Assembly: GCF_029892045.1 (NCBI RefSeq)
Contig: NZ_CP120368.1
Location: 3,658,001-3,722,000, forward strand
Length of the DNA stretch: 64,000 nucleotides
Origin: Sinorhizobium numidicum
GTDB lineage: Bacteria > Pseudomonadota > Alphaproteobacteria > Rhizobiales > Rhizobiaceae
Direction: 5' to 3'
Position 1 is the first letter of the stretch. Every line of letters starts with the position of its first letter. Shown here in pieces: positions 47,637 through 56,900 of the stretch. The translations under genes were made by a program, and so were the position numbers. The notes below the pieces were generated by a model, which did not search any database, was not told where the DNA came from, and saw only the letters and a program-made list of their open reading frames with translations.

Positions 47637-49526
47637 TTAGTCCATCGTGTGGATATCGCGGTCCTTGGTTTCCGGCAGGAAGAGCATGCCGATGACCAGC
47701 GTGATGCCCGCGAAGACGATCGGGTACCACAGGCCGTAGTAGATATCGCCCTGAGCGGCACTCATCGCGAAGGCGGTCGCCGGAAGCAGGCCGCCGAACC
47801 AGCCGTTACCGATATGGTAGGGCAGCGACATGCCGGTGTAACGAATACGGGTCGGGAAAAGCTCGACCAGCAGGGCGGCGATTGGGCCGTAGACCATCGT
47901 CACATAGATGACGAGAACCGTCAGCACCGCGATGATCACCGTCCAATTCACGCGGGCAGGATCGGCCACCATGGTGAAGGCGCCGGCCTTGTCGATCGTG
48001 TAGACCCCCATTTCGGTTGCGCCGCCAAGTTCCTCTTTGGTCAGGAGCTTGTCGGCGATCAGCTTGTCGGCCGGCACCACGGTTTTTTCGCCGGTGCGGA
48101 CGGCAGCCGCGTCGAGCCCCAATTCCGGATTGGCTGCGACGAAAGTGTCGAGCTTCGATTCCGGCACCTTGGCAGCAGCGCGCACCAGCGGATAGCCGGA
48201 GGCCTGAAGCGCCATGTTGACCTGCTTCTGGAAGGCAGCGTCCTGTGCCTTGGCGGCGTCGCCCGCAGCGACAGCATCATAGCTGGTGATCGTCGTTTCA
48301 CTGATTTTCACGGTCGCCGGTGTCCCCGCAGGAGCCGTCGTTACCACGTCGTAAGGAACCGAGTTGCGGGTTAGGAAGGCGGTCGCAATATCGCACGAGG
48401 TGGTGAACTTCGCGGTGCCGGTGGGGTTGAACTGGAACTTGCAGTCGCCGGGAGCGGCGGTAACCGTCGCGCGGACACTCTGCTGCGCTTCGGCAAGTGC
48501 CGGATTGCCGGCCCAGGTCAGCGTCTTGAACAGCGGGAAGTACGTCAGCATGGCAAGCAGCAGACCCGCCATGATGATCGGCTTACGGCCGATCTTGTCC
48601 GAAAGCCAGCCGAAGAAGACGAAGAAGCCTGTGCCGATCAAGAGCGAAGCGGCAACCATCAGGTTCGCCGACTGGCCGTCGACCTTAAGAATGCTCTGCA
48701 GGAAGAACAGCGCATAGAACTGGCCGGAGTACCAGACGACCGCCTGGCCGACGACGGCGCCGAAGAGCGCGAGCAACGCGATCTTCGCGTTTCTCCACTG
48801 GCCGAAGGCTTCCGTCAGCGGCGCCTTCGAACCCTTGCCCTCTTCCTTCATCCGCTTGAAGGCGGGCGACTCGTTCATCTTCAGACGAATCCAGACGGAA
48901 ACGCCGAGAAGGATGAAGGAGAGCAGGAACGGGATGCGCCAGCCCCAGGCAGCGAATGCGTCCTTGCCGAGCATGAACTGAACAAGCAGGATCACCACCA
49001 GCGAGAGGAACAGGCCAAGCGTCGCGGTCGTCTGGATCCAGGAGGTGAAGTAACCGCGGCGTCCATGCGGTGCGTGTTCCGCAACATAGGTTGCAGCACC
49101 GCCATATTCACCGCCAAGAGCGAGACCCTGCAGCAGGCGCAGGCCGACCAGGATGATCGGCGCGGCAATGCCGATGGAGCCGGAGCCCGGCAGGATGCCG
49201 ACGAGGAAGGTCGAAAAACCCATGATCAGGATGGTGACGAGGAACGTATATTTGCGACCGACGAGATCGCCGAGGCGACCGAAAACCAACGCGCCGAAGG
49301 GCCGCACCAGGAAGCCAGCGGCAAAGGCGAGCAGCGCGAAGATGTTGCGCGTCGTCTCCGGATACTGGCTGAAGAAGGCGGCGCCGATATAGACCGCGAG
49401 CGAGCCATAAAGATAGAAATCGTACCATTCGAAGACGGTACCAAGCGACGAGGCGAAGATAACCTTCTTTTCCTCGCCGGTCATCGGGCGGGCTTTTGAG
49501 CCTTCCGCTGTCGCGACGTTTGCCAT
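47637..49526 (-). CDS. MHS-type major facilitator transporter with large periplasmic insert
   Basis: A 629-residue transporter of the metabolite:H+ symporter group (ProP, KgtP, ShiA). It has the family motifs FEWYDFYLYGSLA in the first membrane segment, FGRLGDLVGRKYTFL in loop 2-3, LRLLQGLALGGEYGGAA in segment 4 and GWLSDKIGRKP in loop 8-9. About 190 residues are inserted between segments 9 and 10 (about 335-525), on the periplasmic side by topology, with two cysteines (about C362 and C378) that could form a disulphide. Ordinary members lack this and are about 430-450 residues long. ATG 49526 (MANVATAEG) has GGAGG ten bases upstream. The substrate is unknown, probably an organic acid or zwitterion. 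Confidence 0.88.
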   Translation of the reverse strand: MANVATAEGSKARPMTGEEKKVIFASSLGTVFEWYDFYLYGSLAVYIGAAFFSQYPETTRNIFALLAFAAGFLVRPFGALVFGRLGDLVGRKYTFLVTILIMGFSTFLVGILPGSGSIGIAAPIILVGLRLLQGLALGGEYGGAATYVAEHAPHGRRGYFTSWIQTTATLGLFLSLVVILLVQFMLGKDAFAAWGWRIPFLLSFILLGVSVWIRLKMNESPAFKRMKEEGKGSKAPLTEAFGQWRNAKIALLALFGAVVGQAVVWYSGQFYALFFLQSILKVDGQSANLMVAASLLIGTGFFVFFGWLSDKIGRKPIIMAGLLLAMLTYFPLFKTLTWAGNPALAEAQQSVRATVTAAPGDCKFQFNPTGTAKFTTSCDIATAFLTRNSVPYDVVTTAPAGTPATVKISETTITSYDAVAAGDAAKAQDAAFQKQVNMALQASGYPLVRAAAKVPESKLDTFVAANPELGLDAAAVRTGEKTVVPADKLIADKLLTKEELGGATEMGVYTIDKAGAFTMVADPARVNWTVIIAVLTVLVIYVTMVYGPIAALLVELFPTRIRYTGMSLPYHIGNGWFGGLLPATAFAMSAAQGDIYYGLWYPIVFAGITLVIGMLFLPETKDRDIHTMD

Positions 49527-49717
49527 TTTGATGATCCTCCACTCCAAAATCAGCATATTGGAGCGCCCATTCCCCGGCCCGAAGCTCCTCCCTGAGTGTT
49601 CGGGCGTGGTGCGCCTCGTAACAAGATGTCAGAAAAGCGGCGCACCGGGCAGGGATGCTTTGGACTTATGACTTTCGTCTAATGCCGCGATCGTGACACT
49701 CCGAATGCCGACGGCGG

Positions 49718-49746
49718 CTTGACTCTTCACGAAAAGCCGGTATGAG
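49718..49746 (+). promoter_or_regulatory. putative promoter of the asd leader
   Basis: CTTGAC (49718-49723) and TATGAG (49741-49746) with a 17-base spacer. Transcription would start near 49753, leaving a leader of about 250 bases before asd. Confidence 0.6.
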
Positions 49747-49769
49747 CAGCGGCGAACGAGGAAACCGCC

Positions 49770-49889
49770 ATGCGACCGAACCGCGCGTCCATCGCTGCGC
49801 CGATCTTGCCGGCCCATGCCGCCGGGCAGGTTTGCCATTTCTCGCTCGCTAGCAAAACAACGGCCAAAACGACGACGAAAACCGTCTGA
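49770..49889 (+). CDS. Thr/Lys-rich leader peptide upstream of asd (putative attenuator peptide)
   Basis: A 39-codon ORF starting at ATG 49770 with GAGGAAA upstream, ending at TGA 49887-49889, 113 bases before asd. Its last twelve residues are SKTTAKTTTKTV: six threonines and three lysines. Aspartate-semialdehyde dehydrogenase makes the precursor of both threonine and lysine, so ribosome stalling at these codons when the charged tRNAs are scarce could control asd transcription, as with the thr leader of enteric bacteria. The N-terminal part (MRPNRASIAAPILPAHAA) carries no recognisable domain. GC-rich hairpins follow. It is too short to be found by length alone; codon content and position are the evidence. 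Confidence 0.65.
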   Translation: MRPNRASIAAPILPAHAAGQVCHFSLASKTTAKTTTKTV

Positions 49890-49901
49890 CGTCTCTGGCC
49901 C

Positions 49902-49960
49902 GCCGCTCTCTCCCCGGTAAGGCCGGGGACAGGAACCCTCGCGGCAGTCCGCGCGGTTTC
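49902..49960 (+). promoter_or_regulatory. candidate attenuator hairpins between leader ORF and asd
   Basis: A stem TCCCCGG/CCGGGGA (49911-49917 and 49923-49929) is followed by CCTCGCGG-CAGT-CCGCGCGG (49937-49956, one mismatch) and TTTC, which could act as a terminator. GCCGC at 49902-49906, close to the leader stop codon, can pair instead with GCGGC (49941-49945) and would disrupt the second stem. The mutually exclusive pairings fit attenuation. The T run is short, so termination efficiency is uncertain. Confidence 0.5.
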
Positions 49961-50002
49961 CCCCTCCACCAGACGAGGAGAGACAGAAAGAGAGCTTAGA
50001 TA

Positions 50003-51037
50003 ATGGGTTTCAAGATTGCAGTCGCAGGCGCTACCGGCAATGTCGGCCGGGAGATGCTGAATATCCTCTCGGAACGCGGATTTCCCGCAGACGAGGTAAT
50101 TGCGCTCGCCTCCTCCCGCTCCGTCGGCACCGAAGTCTCCTACGGCGACAAGACGTTGAGGGTCTCGAACCTCGAAACCTATGATTTCTCCGATACCGAC
50201 ATTTGCCTGATGTCCGCCGGCGGCGCGGTTTCGCAGAAATACTCGCCAAAGATCGGCCAACAGGGGTGCGTCGTCATCGATAACTCGTCCGCCTGGCGTT
50301 ACGACGCCGACGTGCCGCTGATCGTGCCGGAAGTGAACCCGGACGCGATTTCCCTCTTTTCCAAGAAGAACATCATCGCCAATCCGAATTGCTCGACGGC
50401 GCAGCTCGTCGTCGCGCTGAAGCCGCTGCACGACCACGCCAAGATCAAGCGCGTCGTCGTTTCCACCTATCAGTCCGTTTCGGGTGCCGGCAAAGACGGC
50501 ATGGATGAACTCTTTAACCAGACGCGTGCGGTCTTCGTTGCCGATCCGATCGAGAGCAAGAAGTTCACCAAGCGCATTGCCTTCAACGTCATCCCGCACA
50601 TCGACGTCTTCATGGAGGACGGTTACACCAAGGAAGAGTGGAAAGTTCTGGCTGAGACCAAGAAGATGCTCGATCCGAAGATCAAGGTAACCTGCACGGC
50701 CGTGCGCGTGCCGGTGTTCATCGGTCATTCGGAATCGGTCAATATCGAATTCGAGAACGAGATCAGCGCTGAAGAGGCGCGCGAGATCCTGCGCGAAGCT
50801 CCGGGTTGCCTTGTTGTCGACAAGCACGAGAACGGCGGATACGTGACTCCTTATGAGTGCGCCGGCGAAGATGCGACCTATATCTCACGCATCCGCGAGG
50901 ACGCAACGGTCGAGAACGGCCTCAATATGTGGGTCGTTTCCGACAACCTGCGCAAGGGCGCTGCCCTCAACGCCATCCAGATCGCTGAGCTGCTCGTTAA
51001 TCGCGGTCTGGTCAAGCCGCGGAGGCAGGCCGCCTGA
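50003..51037 (+). CDS. asd: aspartate-semialdehyde dehydrogenase
   Basis: A 344-residue NADP-dependent enzyme converting aspartyl phosphate to aspartate semialdehyde, the branch point to lysine/diaminopimelate, threonine and methionine. The cofactor loop is VAGATGNVGREM (7-18), the catalytic cysteine is C130 in NPNCSTAQLV, and the later active-site region reads RVPVFIGHSESVNIEFE. It is essential for peptidoglycan synthesis. The ribosome binding site is weak. The long leader contains a Thr/Lys-rich ORF and hairpins that suggest regulation by amino-acid supply. Confidence 0.96.
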   Translation: MGFKIAVAGATGNVGREMLNILSERGFPADEVIALASSRSVGTEVSYGDKTLRVSNLETYDFSDTDICLMSAGGAVSQKYSPKIGQQGCVVIDNSSAWRYDADVPLIVPEVNPDAISLFSKKNIIANPNCSTAQLVVALKPLHDHAKIKRVVVSTYQSVSGAGKDGMDELFNQTRAVFVADPIESKKFTKRIAFNVIPHIDVFMEDGYTKEEWKVLAETKKMLDPKIKVTCTAVRVPVFIGHSESVNIEFENEISAEEAREILREAPGCLVVDKHENGGYVTPYECAGEDATYISRIREDATVENGLNMWVVSDNLRKGAALNAIQIAELLVNRGLVKPRRQAA

Positions 51038-51061
51038 CAGGCACAGAGATTGAGACGGAAG

Positions 51062-51094
51062 CCCCGCTCGGACCTCCAGCGCCGAGCGAGGTTT
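51062..51094 (+). terminator. terminator of asd
   Basis: Arms CCCCGCTCGG and CCGAGCGAGG (nine of ten pairs, ten-base loop) followed by TTTCC, starting about 25 bases after the asd stop. Confidence 0.7.
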
Positions 51095-51198
51095 CCTATT
51101 GAATTCGGCGGATGACGGATTCACGTGAAACCACGACGCCGCAAGTAAGAATGAGGTCGGCGAAGGCCGGCATTTTTGAAGGCAACACGATTCGGGCA

Positions 51199-52035
51199 AT
51201 GACGGGGTATTTCATGCATATGGTGAAGTGCGCAGCAGTTGGGCTTGCGGTCCTCATTTCAACGGCAACTCTTCCCGTGAGTGCCGCCGCGGCGCAATGC
51301 GGCAATGACAGCAGCGGCTTTCAGGCCTGGGTAAGCGAGTTCAAACGGGAGGCGGCGGGCAACGGCATCAGCCCCTCGGTGCTCGACCAGGTACTCGCGA
51401 ATGTCTCCTACAGCAGGGCGACGATCCGTGCCGATCGCGGCCAGAAGAGCTTTAAGCTCTCGCTCGATCAGTTCATGAAGAAGCGCGGTGGCCAGGCGAT
51501 CATCTCGCGCGGCAGGAAGATGCGAGCCCAGAACGTCGAGCTTTTCGCAAGCATCGAACAGCGCTTTGGTGTCCCCGCCGGTCCGCTGATCGCGATCTGG
51601 GGCATGGAGACCGGTTTTGGCTCCTTCATGGGCAAGGAACACACACTCTCTGCGGTTTCGACCCTTGCCTATGACTGCCGCCGCTCCGACTATTTCACCA
51701 ACCAGCTCTATGCCGCTCTCCAGCTCGTGGAGCGCGGGGACCTGAGCCCCGCCGCCCGCGGCGCCGCCCATGGCGAAATCGGCCAGACGCAGTTTCTGCC
51801 GGTAAACGTTTTGAAATACGGCGTCGACGGTGACGGCAACGGCCACATCGACATGGTCCGCTCTAAGGCAGACGCGCTTGCTTCGACGGCGAACTTCCTG
51901 CGCGGCCACGGCTGGCAGCCGGGTGCCGGCTATCAGCCGGGTGAAGCGAACTACGCAGCGATCCAAGGATGGAACGCCGCCAGCGTGTATCAACAGGCGA
52001 TCGCCATCATCGGCGCCGAAATCGACGGCAACTGA
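51199..52035 (+). CDS. lytic murein transglycosylase (MltB/SLT family)
   Basis: A 278-residue secreted peptidoglycan lytic transglycosylase that cleaves the MurNAc-GlcNAc bond with 1,6-anhydro formation. A signal peptide spans about residues 6-32 (MVKCAAVGLAVLISTATLPVSAAA). The catalytic glutamate is E137 in IWGMETGFGS, and the later block GEIGQTQFLPVNVLKYGVDG with the acidic DGDGNGHID is typical of MltB. Start choice is uncertain: ATG 51199, 51214 or 51220 all leave the signal peptide intact, while 51112 adds residues without resemblance. A possible lipobox is not obvious. A terminator follows. Confidence 0.88.
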   Translation: MTGYFMHMVKCAAVGLAVLISTATLPVSAAAAQCGNDSSGFQAWVSEFKREAAGNGISPSVLDQVLANVSYSRATIRADRGQKSFKLSLDQFMKKRGGQAIISRGRKMRAQNVELFASIEQRFGVPAGPLIAIWGMETGFGSFMGKEHTLSAVSTLAYDCRRSDYFTNQLYAALQLVERGDLSPAARGAAHGEIGQTQFLPVNVLKYGVDGDGNGHIDMVRSKADALASTANFLRGHGWQPGAGYQPGEANYAAIQGWNAASVYQQAIAIIGAEIDGN

Positions 52036-52060
52036 CAAGGCTGATTAGAACGGAATGAAT

Positions 52061-52092
52061 GAAGGGCCCGGTTCGAAAGAATCGGGCCTTTT
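52061..52092 (+). terminator. terminator after the lytic transglycosylase gene
   Basis: GAAGGGCCCGGTTC pairs with GAATCGGGCCTTTT around GAAA and ends in TTTTCC. It also lies just beyond the end of the convergent carbonic anhydrase gene and may serve both. Confidence 0.8.
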
Positions 52093-52100
52093 CCTTGCGA

Positions 52101-52748
52101 TTACATGCCGGGCCGGGCAAAATCGCCGGTCTTGGCGTCCATCACCCAAAGCTCGCCGGTCGAAATATCGAACCAGGCCCCGTGCAGCTGCAGCTTTCCC
52201 TTCGCCTCGAGGATCTGCACGCAGGGGAAAGTCCTGAGGTTGGCGAGCGAGTTTCGGATCGACACGCGCTCGAGTGCTCGCTGGCGTTCCCCCTCGGTCA
52301 TGAAGCCGTTGCTCTGAATCTGCTCCGCCGCCGGTTTCAACAGGTTCATCCAGCGGCCGATGAAATCGCCGGGCGAGAGAGGTTCCGCGTCCGTGTCGAG
52401 CGCTGCCTTGATGCCGCCGCAACGGCCGTGGCCCATCACGACGATGTCGCTGACGCGCAGAGACTGGACCGCGAATTCCAGCGCCGCCGAAGTCGAATGA
52501 TAATGCCCGTCGGGCTCATAGGGGGGCATAAGATTGGCGACGTTGCGGACGACGAAGAGTTCGCCCGGACCGCTGTCGAAAATCGTCTCGGGCGCGGCTC
52601 GCGAGTCGCAGCAGGCGATGACCATAGTCTTCGGCTTTTGGCCGCTCTCGGCGAGCGTCCTGTAGCGTTGCTGCTGTTCGTTAAAGCGACCGCTCATGAA
52701 ATTGCGGTAGCCGCTCAGAAGATGTTCCGGAAAGCGCTGCATGTCCAT
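52101..52748 (-). CDS. beta-class carbonic anhydrase
   Basis: A 215-residue zinc enzyme interconverting CO2 and bicarbonate. The zinc ligands are C46 (in ACCDSR), H107 and C110 (in GHGRCGG), with the D48-R50 dyad. It may supply bicarbonate to biotin carboxylases such as Pyc. The length fits the Can/CynT type, and no cyn gene is nearby. It is transcribed in the same direction as the kinase gene that ends 50 bases upstream, so the two may be cotranscribed. Confidence 0.93.
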   Translation of the reverse strand: MDMQRFPEHLLSGYRNFMSGRFNEQQQRYRTLAESGQKPKTMVIACCDSRAAPETIFDSGPGELFVVRNVANLMPPYEPDGHYHSTSAALEFAVQSLRVSDIVVMGHGRCGGIKAALDTDAEPLSPGDFIGRWMNLLKPAAEQIQSNGFMTEGERQRALERVSIRNSLANLRTFPCVQILEAKGKLQLHGAWFDISTGELWVMDAKTGDFARPGM

Positions 52749-52797
52749 CGGTTACCCTGCCCCGATCGTCTGATCAATCCATTATCAGCAGTTTCTT

Positions 52798-53679
52798 TTA
52801 TTTCCGCCGGGCTTGGCTCGGATGCATGAGGCGGCGCATCTGCACCATAGCCATCGGCGTTGCGAGGCTCGCAGCGTCCTGCTCAAGCGTTAGCTCGTCG
52901 GCGCCACGCCGAGCGGTGCGCGCGATGATTTCGAAGACGCTGGCGGTCGCCATCTGCAGTGCCCGCTCTTCCGCCAGTCCCTGCAGCAGCCGCGCCAGAA
53001 ACACGGCCGAGAGCAGGTCCCCCGTGCCGTTTGGCGGATTCTCGATCATCCGATGTTCGGCGAGCAGCGCATGGCGGCCCGACAGATAGAGATTGCCGGT
53101 GCCGCCGCTCATCATCGGGATTGCCGACGTGACCAGCATGCGAGAAGGCCCGAGAGCGAGCGCTGCGTCGAGAATAGCAGCGTTCGTTTCTAGCTCGGCG
53201 CCCGCAAGCCAGGACAGTTCAAAACGGTTGGGCGTTGCAAGTGTTGCCAGAGGCAGCAGCCGGTCGCGAATGGCGACGGCGGTTTCGGCCGGCACATAAA
53301 GACCGTTCGCGTCGCCGATGACCGGATCGCAGGCATAGAAAAGGTCAGGAGTGCGTTCGCGCAGGGTCGTCACCAGTCTGGCGACGCCCTCGGCCTGATC
53401 CGACGAACCGAGATAGCCGGAGAGGACAGCCCCCACCTCGCCGGTCCACCGCGCCCCGGCGAGATCATCGATGACCGACTGAAAGTCCGCGTCCGGCATC
53501 GTCACGCGCGTCGACCGGCCATGTCCCGGATGCCAAGGGAGGATCACCGTCGGCAGGGCCCAGACCCGGTGCCCGAGCGTTTCCAATGCAAATACTGCGG
53601 CACGGTTGCCCACGGCGCCGCGAACCACATGGCTGGAAATGACAATGACGGCGGCGGGCGCGGCGGGCGTTTCGGACAT
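52798..53679 (-). CDS. pdxY: pyridoxal/pyridoxine kinase (PdxY type)
   Basis: A 293-residue ribokinase-superfamily enzyme that phosphorylates pyridoxal in the vitamin B6 salvage pathway. Motifs: VISSHVVRGAVGNRAAVFAL at the start, VLSGYLGSSDQ, CDPVIGDANGLYV for the substrate and ATP region, and NPPNGTGDLLSAVFLARLL with the catalytic aspartate in the GTGD anion hole. ATG 53679 (MSETPAAPAA) has GAAGGA twelve bases upstream; ATG 53691 is an alternative. PLP is the cofactor of several enzymes in the window, but no direct link is evident. Confidence 0.9.
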   Translation of the reverse strand: MSETPAAPAAVIVISSHVVRGAVGNRAAVFALETLGHRVWALPTVILPWHPGHGRSTRVTMPDADFQSVIDDLAGARWTGEVGAVLSGYLGSSDQAEGVARLVTTLRERTPDLFYACDPVIGDANGLYVPAETAVAIRDRLLPLATLATPNRFELSWLAGAELETNAAILDAALALGPSRMLVTSAIPMMSGGTGNLYLSGRHALLAEHRMIENPPNGTGDLLSAVFLARLLQGLAEERALQMATASVFEIIARTARRGADELTLEQDAASLATPMAMVQMRRLMHPSQARRK

Positions 53680-53836
53680 CGGCGATCCCATTCCTTCGAG
53701 ACGAATGTGATCGCCCGACTGCCGTCGCCATGTCAACAGCGCACGTCCGGAGCAGGCTCTGAACAGAGCTCAGGCGTTTTCGTTCGTTTTCGCCGTTTTT
53801 GGAGCAATTTTCGCAAAATCACCTTCGATTTAAATG

Positions 53837-53894
53837 GATTTAAGCCGAAATCGCGTGAATTTCTCCAAAATTCGGCTCGATTTAGCCGAAATCG
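53837..53894. promoter_or_regulatory. paired repeats upstream of the glutamate dehydrogenase gene
   Basis: GATTTAAGCCGAAATCG (53837-53853) recurs as GATTTAGCCGAAATCG (53879-53894), 42 bases apart, about four helical turns. Each copy contains an inverted repeat (GATTT/AAATC). The stretch is unusually AT-rich for this genome. It probably is a regulator binding region for the gene starting at 53965. Confidence 0.45.
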
Positions 53895-53964
53895 AGGATA
53901 AAAACGATCGCCATTGGCCATGGTTCTGATAGGCTCCGTCCTATCTTGGATGGGGAGTGACTTC

Positions 53965-56900
53965 ATGGGCGTGAAATACAATCCGAAGCGGGATAGGCAT
54001 ATCGACGCGGCCCGAGCGGCAGCGACCAAGATCGGCGCCGACGCTTTGGCGCCGGAGATCCTCTTCGGCGGCGCCAGCAACGACGATCTCGACCTTTACT
54101 CGGCCGATATGCTGGCGTTGACTGCCGCCCATGCGCGGCGGGAATTGGCCCTCTGGGACGGCGGCAAGCCTCGAGTTTCGGTCGAAACGGTACCGGGGGT
54201 TGCGCCGGGCGGCACCGAAGTCTCGACTATCGCGATCACCGAGCGCAACATGCCGTTCCTCTATGATTCGATCATGGGGGAGGTGACGAGTACCCATCGT
54301 GACATCTATCTCGCGATCCATCCGATCCTGGTCATGGAGCCGGGTGAGCCGGTGAAGCTGCTCGATCCGGATGAAGAAAGCGATCCTGCGCACCGCGTGA
54401 GTCACATCCAGATTCATTTGAATAAGCTCACGGAGCTCGAGGCGCGCTCTTTGAGCAAGCGCATCGCCGGCGTCCTCGAACAGGTCTATCAGGCGGTCCA
54501 CGATTGGCCGGCCATGACGGTACTGCTCGAGCAGGCCATGCGCGAGCTGGAGAATTACAATGCCTCGCGTAAGAAAAGCGATCGTGACGAAGCCCTGGCT
54601 TTCCTTCGCTGGCTAAAGGACAACAATTTCATCTTCCTTGGAATGCGCGAATACACCTATTCCGGCAAGGGCGAGAAGGCGACGGTGGAGCGCGGCAAGG
54701 GTAGGGGCCTCGGTCTTCTTTCCGATCCTGACGTCCGCGTGCTGCGCCAGGGCAAGGATGCGGTGCTGACGACGCCGGAGATCCTGGCCTTTCTCGAAGG
54801 CCCGGAATTCCTGATCGTCACCAAGGCCAATGTGAAATCCGTCGTCCATCGCCGCGCTCACATGGATTATATCGGCGTGAAGCGCTTCGACGCTTCCGGC
54901 AACGTCATTGGCGAACTGCGCATCGTCGGCCTGTTCACCTCCTCGGCCTACACTCGGCAGGCGGCCGAAATCCCCCTGCTCAGGCACAAGATCGAGAAGA
55001 TCATCGACCACTTCGGCTATGATCCGCAGAGCCACTCGGGCAAGATGCTGGCCAACACGCTCGAATCCTATCCGCGCGACGATCTCTTCCAGATCGATGT
55101 CGGCCTGCTGGCGGCTTTCTGCGAACAGATCAACGAACTCGGCGACCGGCCGCGTGTTCGCGTCCTGCCCCGCATCGACCATTTCGATCGCTTCGTGTCC
55201 GTGATCGTCTTCGCGCCGCGCGAGCAATACGACTCGGATGTCCGCGAGAAGATCGGCGAGTATCTGAAGACGGTCTATGACGGCCGCGTGTCCGCCTACT
55301 ATCCCGCCTTTCCGGAGGGCGGGCTGGCGCGCGTTCATTTCATCATCGGCCGCTCGGGCGGCAAGACGCCGCGCATTCCGCAAGCCAAGCTCGAGGAGGC
55401 GGTTCGCACTGTCGTCACGCGGTGGATAGACCGGTTCAATCTGCTTGCGCGCAAGGACGGTATCGAACTCTCGGTTGGCGAGGCCTATCAGGCGGCCTTC
55501 ACGCCGGCGGAAGCTTATGCCGATCTCGGGGATATCGCCGCTTGCAGGGCCGAGGACCCCATCCGCATCTCCTTCTACCACCGCCATCGGCAGAGGCCGG
55601 ACACGCTGGAGCTGAAGATCTTCCATGCAAATGATCCGGTGTCGCTGTCTCGCCGCGTGCCGCTGCTTGAAAATCTCGGTTTCCGCGTCATCAGCGAGCA
55701 GACCTACGACATTGGCGTCCGCACGCCAGGAGAGGGGCAGTGTGAGGTCGTATTGCACGACATGGAGCTCATCCATCGCGATGGCCACGCGGTCAACCTC
55801 GGCAAGACGGGACCGGCGCTCGAGGAGGCGTTCCTCGCCGCCTGGAACGGCACGACCGAGGACGACAACTTCAATCGGCTGATTCTGCTCGCGGGGCTTA
55901 ACGCCCGGGAAGTGACGGCGCTACGCGCCTATGCGCGTTATCTTCGTCAGGCCGGCATCACCTATTCCCAAGGCTATATTGCCGATACGCTGAACAAATA
56001 TCCGTCGATCGCCGCCGATATCTTCCGGCTGTTCGCAACGCGCATGGACCCGAAGCTCGAGGCGAAGGCGCGCGCGCGGAAAAACAGCGCGCTGCTCGCT
56101 GATATCGAGGAGGCGTTGGCGGCCGTGCCGAGCCTCGACGAGGACAGAATTCTCCGCCGCTATGTCAATGTGATCCAGTCGACGCTCAGAACCAACTATT
56201 TCCAGAAGGATGCGGAGGGTAAACCGCGCGCGGTCCTCGCTTTCAAGCTGGATCCGAAGCAGCTCGAAGGCCTGCCCGAGCCTCGGCCGTTCCGCGAGAT
56301 CTTCGTCTACGGCACCGAAGTGGAAGGCGTGCACTTACGCTTCGGCAAGGTGGCACGCGGCGGACTTCGCTGGTCCGATCGGGCGCAGGACTACCGCACC
56401 GAAGTTCTGGGCCTCGTCAAGGCTCAGCAGGTCAAGAATGCGGTTATCGTACCGGTCGGCGCCAAGGGCGGCTTCTATCCGAAGCAACTCCCCATCGGTG
56501 GCAGCCGCGACGAGATATTCAAGGCCGGGACCGAGGCTTACAAGACCTATATCCGAACCCTCCTGTCGGTGACCGACAACATTGTCGGCCAGGAGGTCGT
56601 GCCGCCTGAGGACACGCTGCGGCTCGATGGCGACGACCCGTATTTCGTCGTCGCCGCCGACAAGGGAACCGCAACCTTCTCGGACACGGCGAACGCGCTC
56701 GCCCAAGAAGCAGGCTTCTGGCTGGATGACGCCTTCGCCTCCGGCGGTTCGGCCGGTTACGACCACAAGAAGATGGGCATCACCGCCCGCGGCGCCTGGG
56801 AGGCCGTCAAGCGGCACTTCCGCGAAATGGATATCGACATCCAGACGACTCCCTTCACCGTCGCCGGCGTCGGCGACATGTCGGGCGACGTCTTCGGCAA

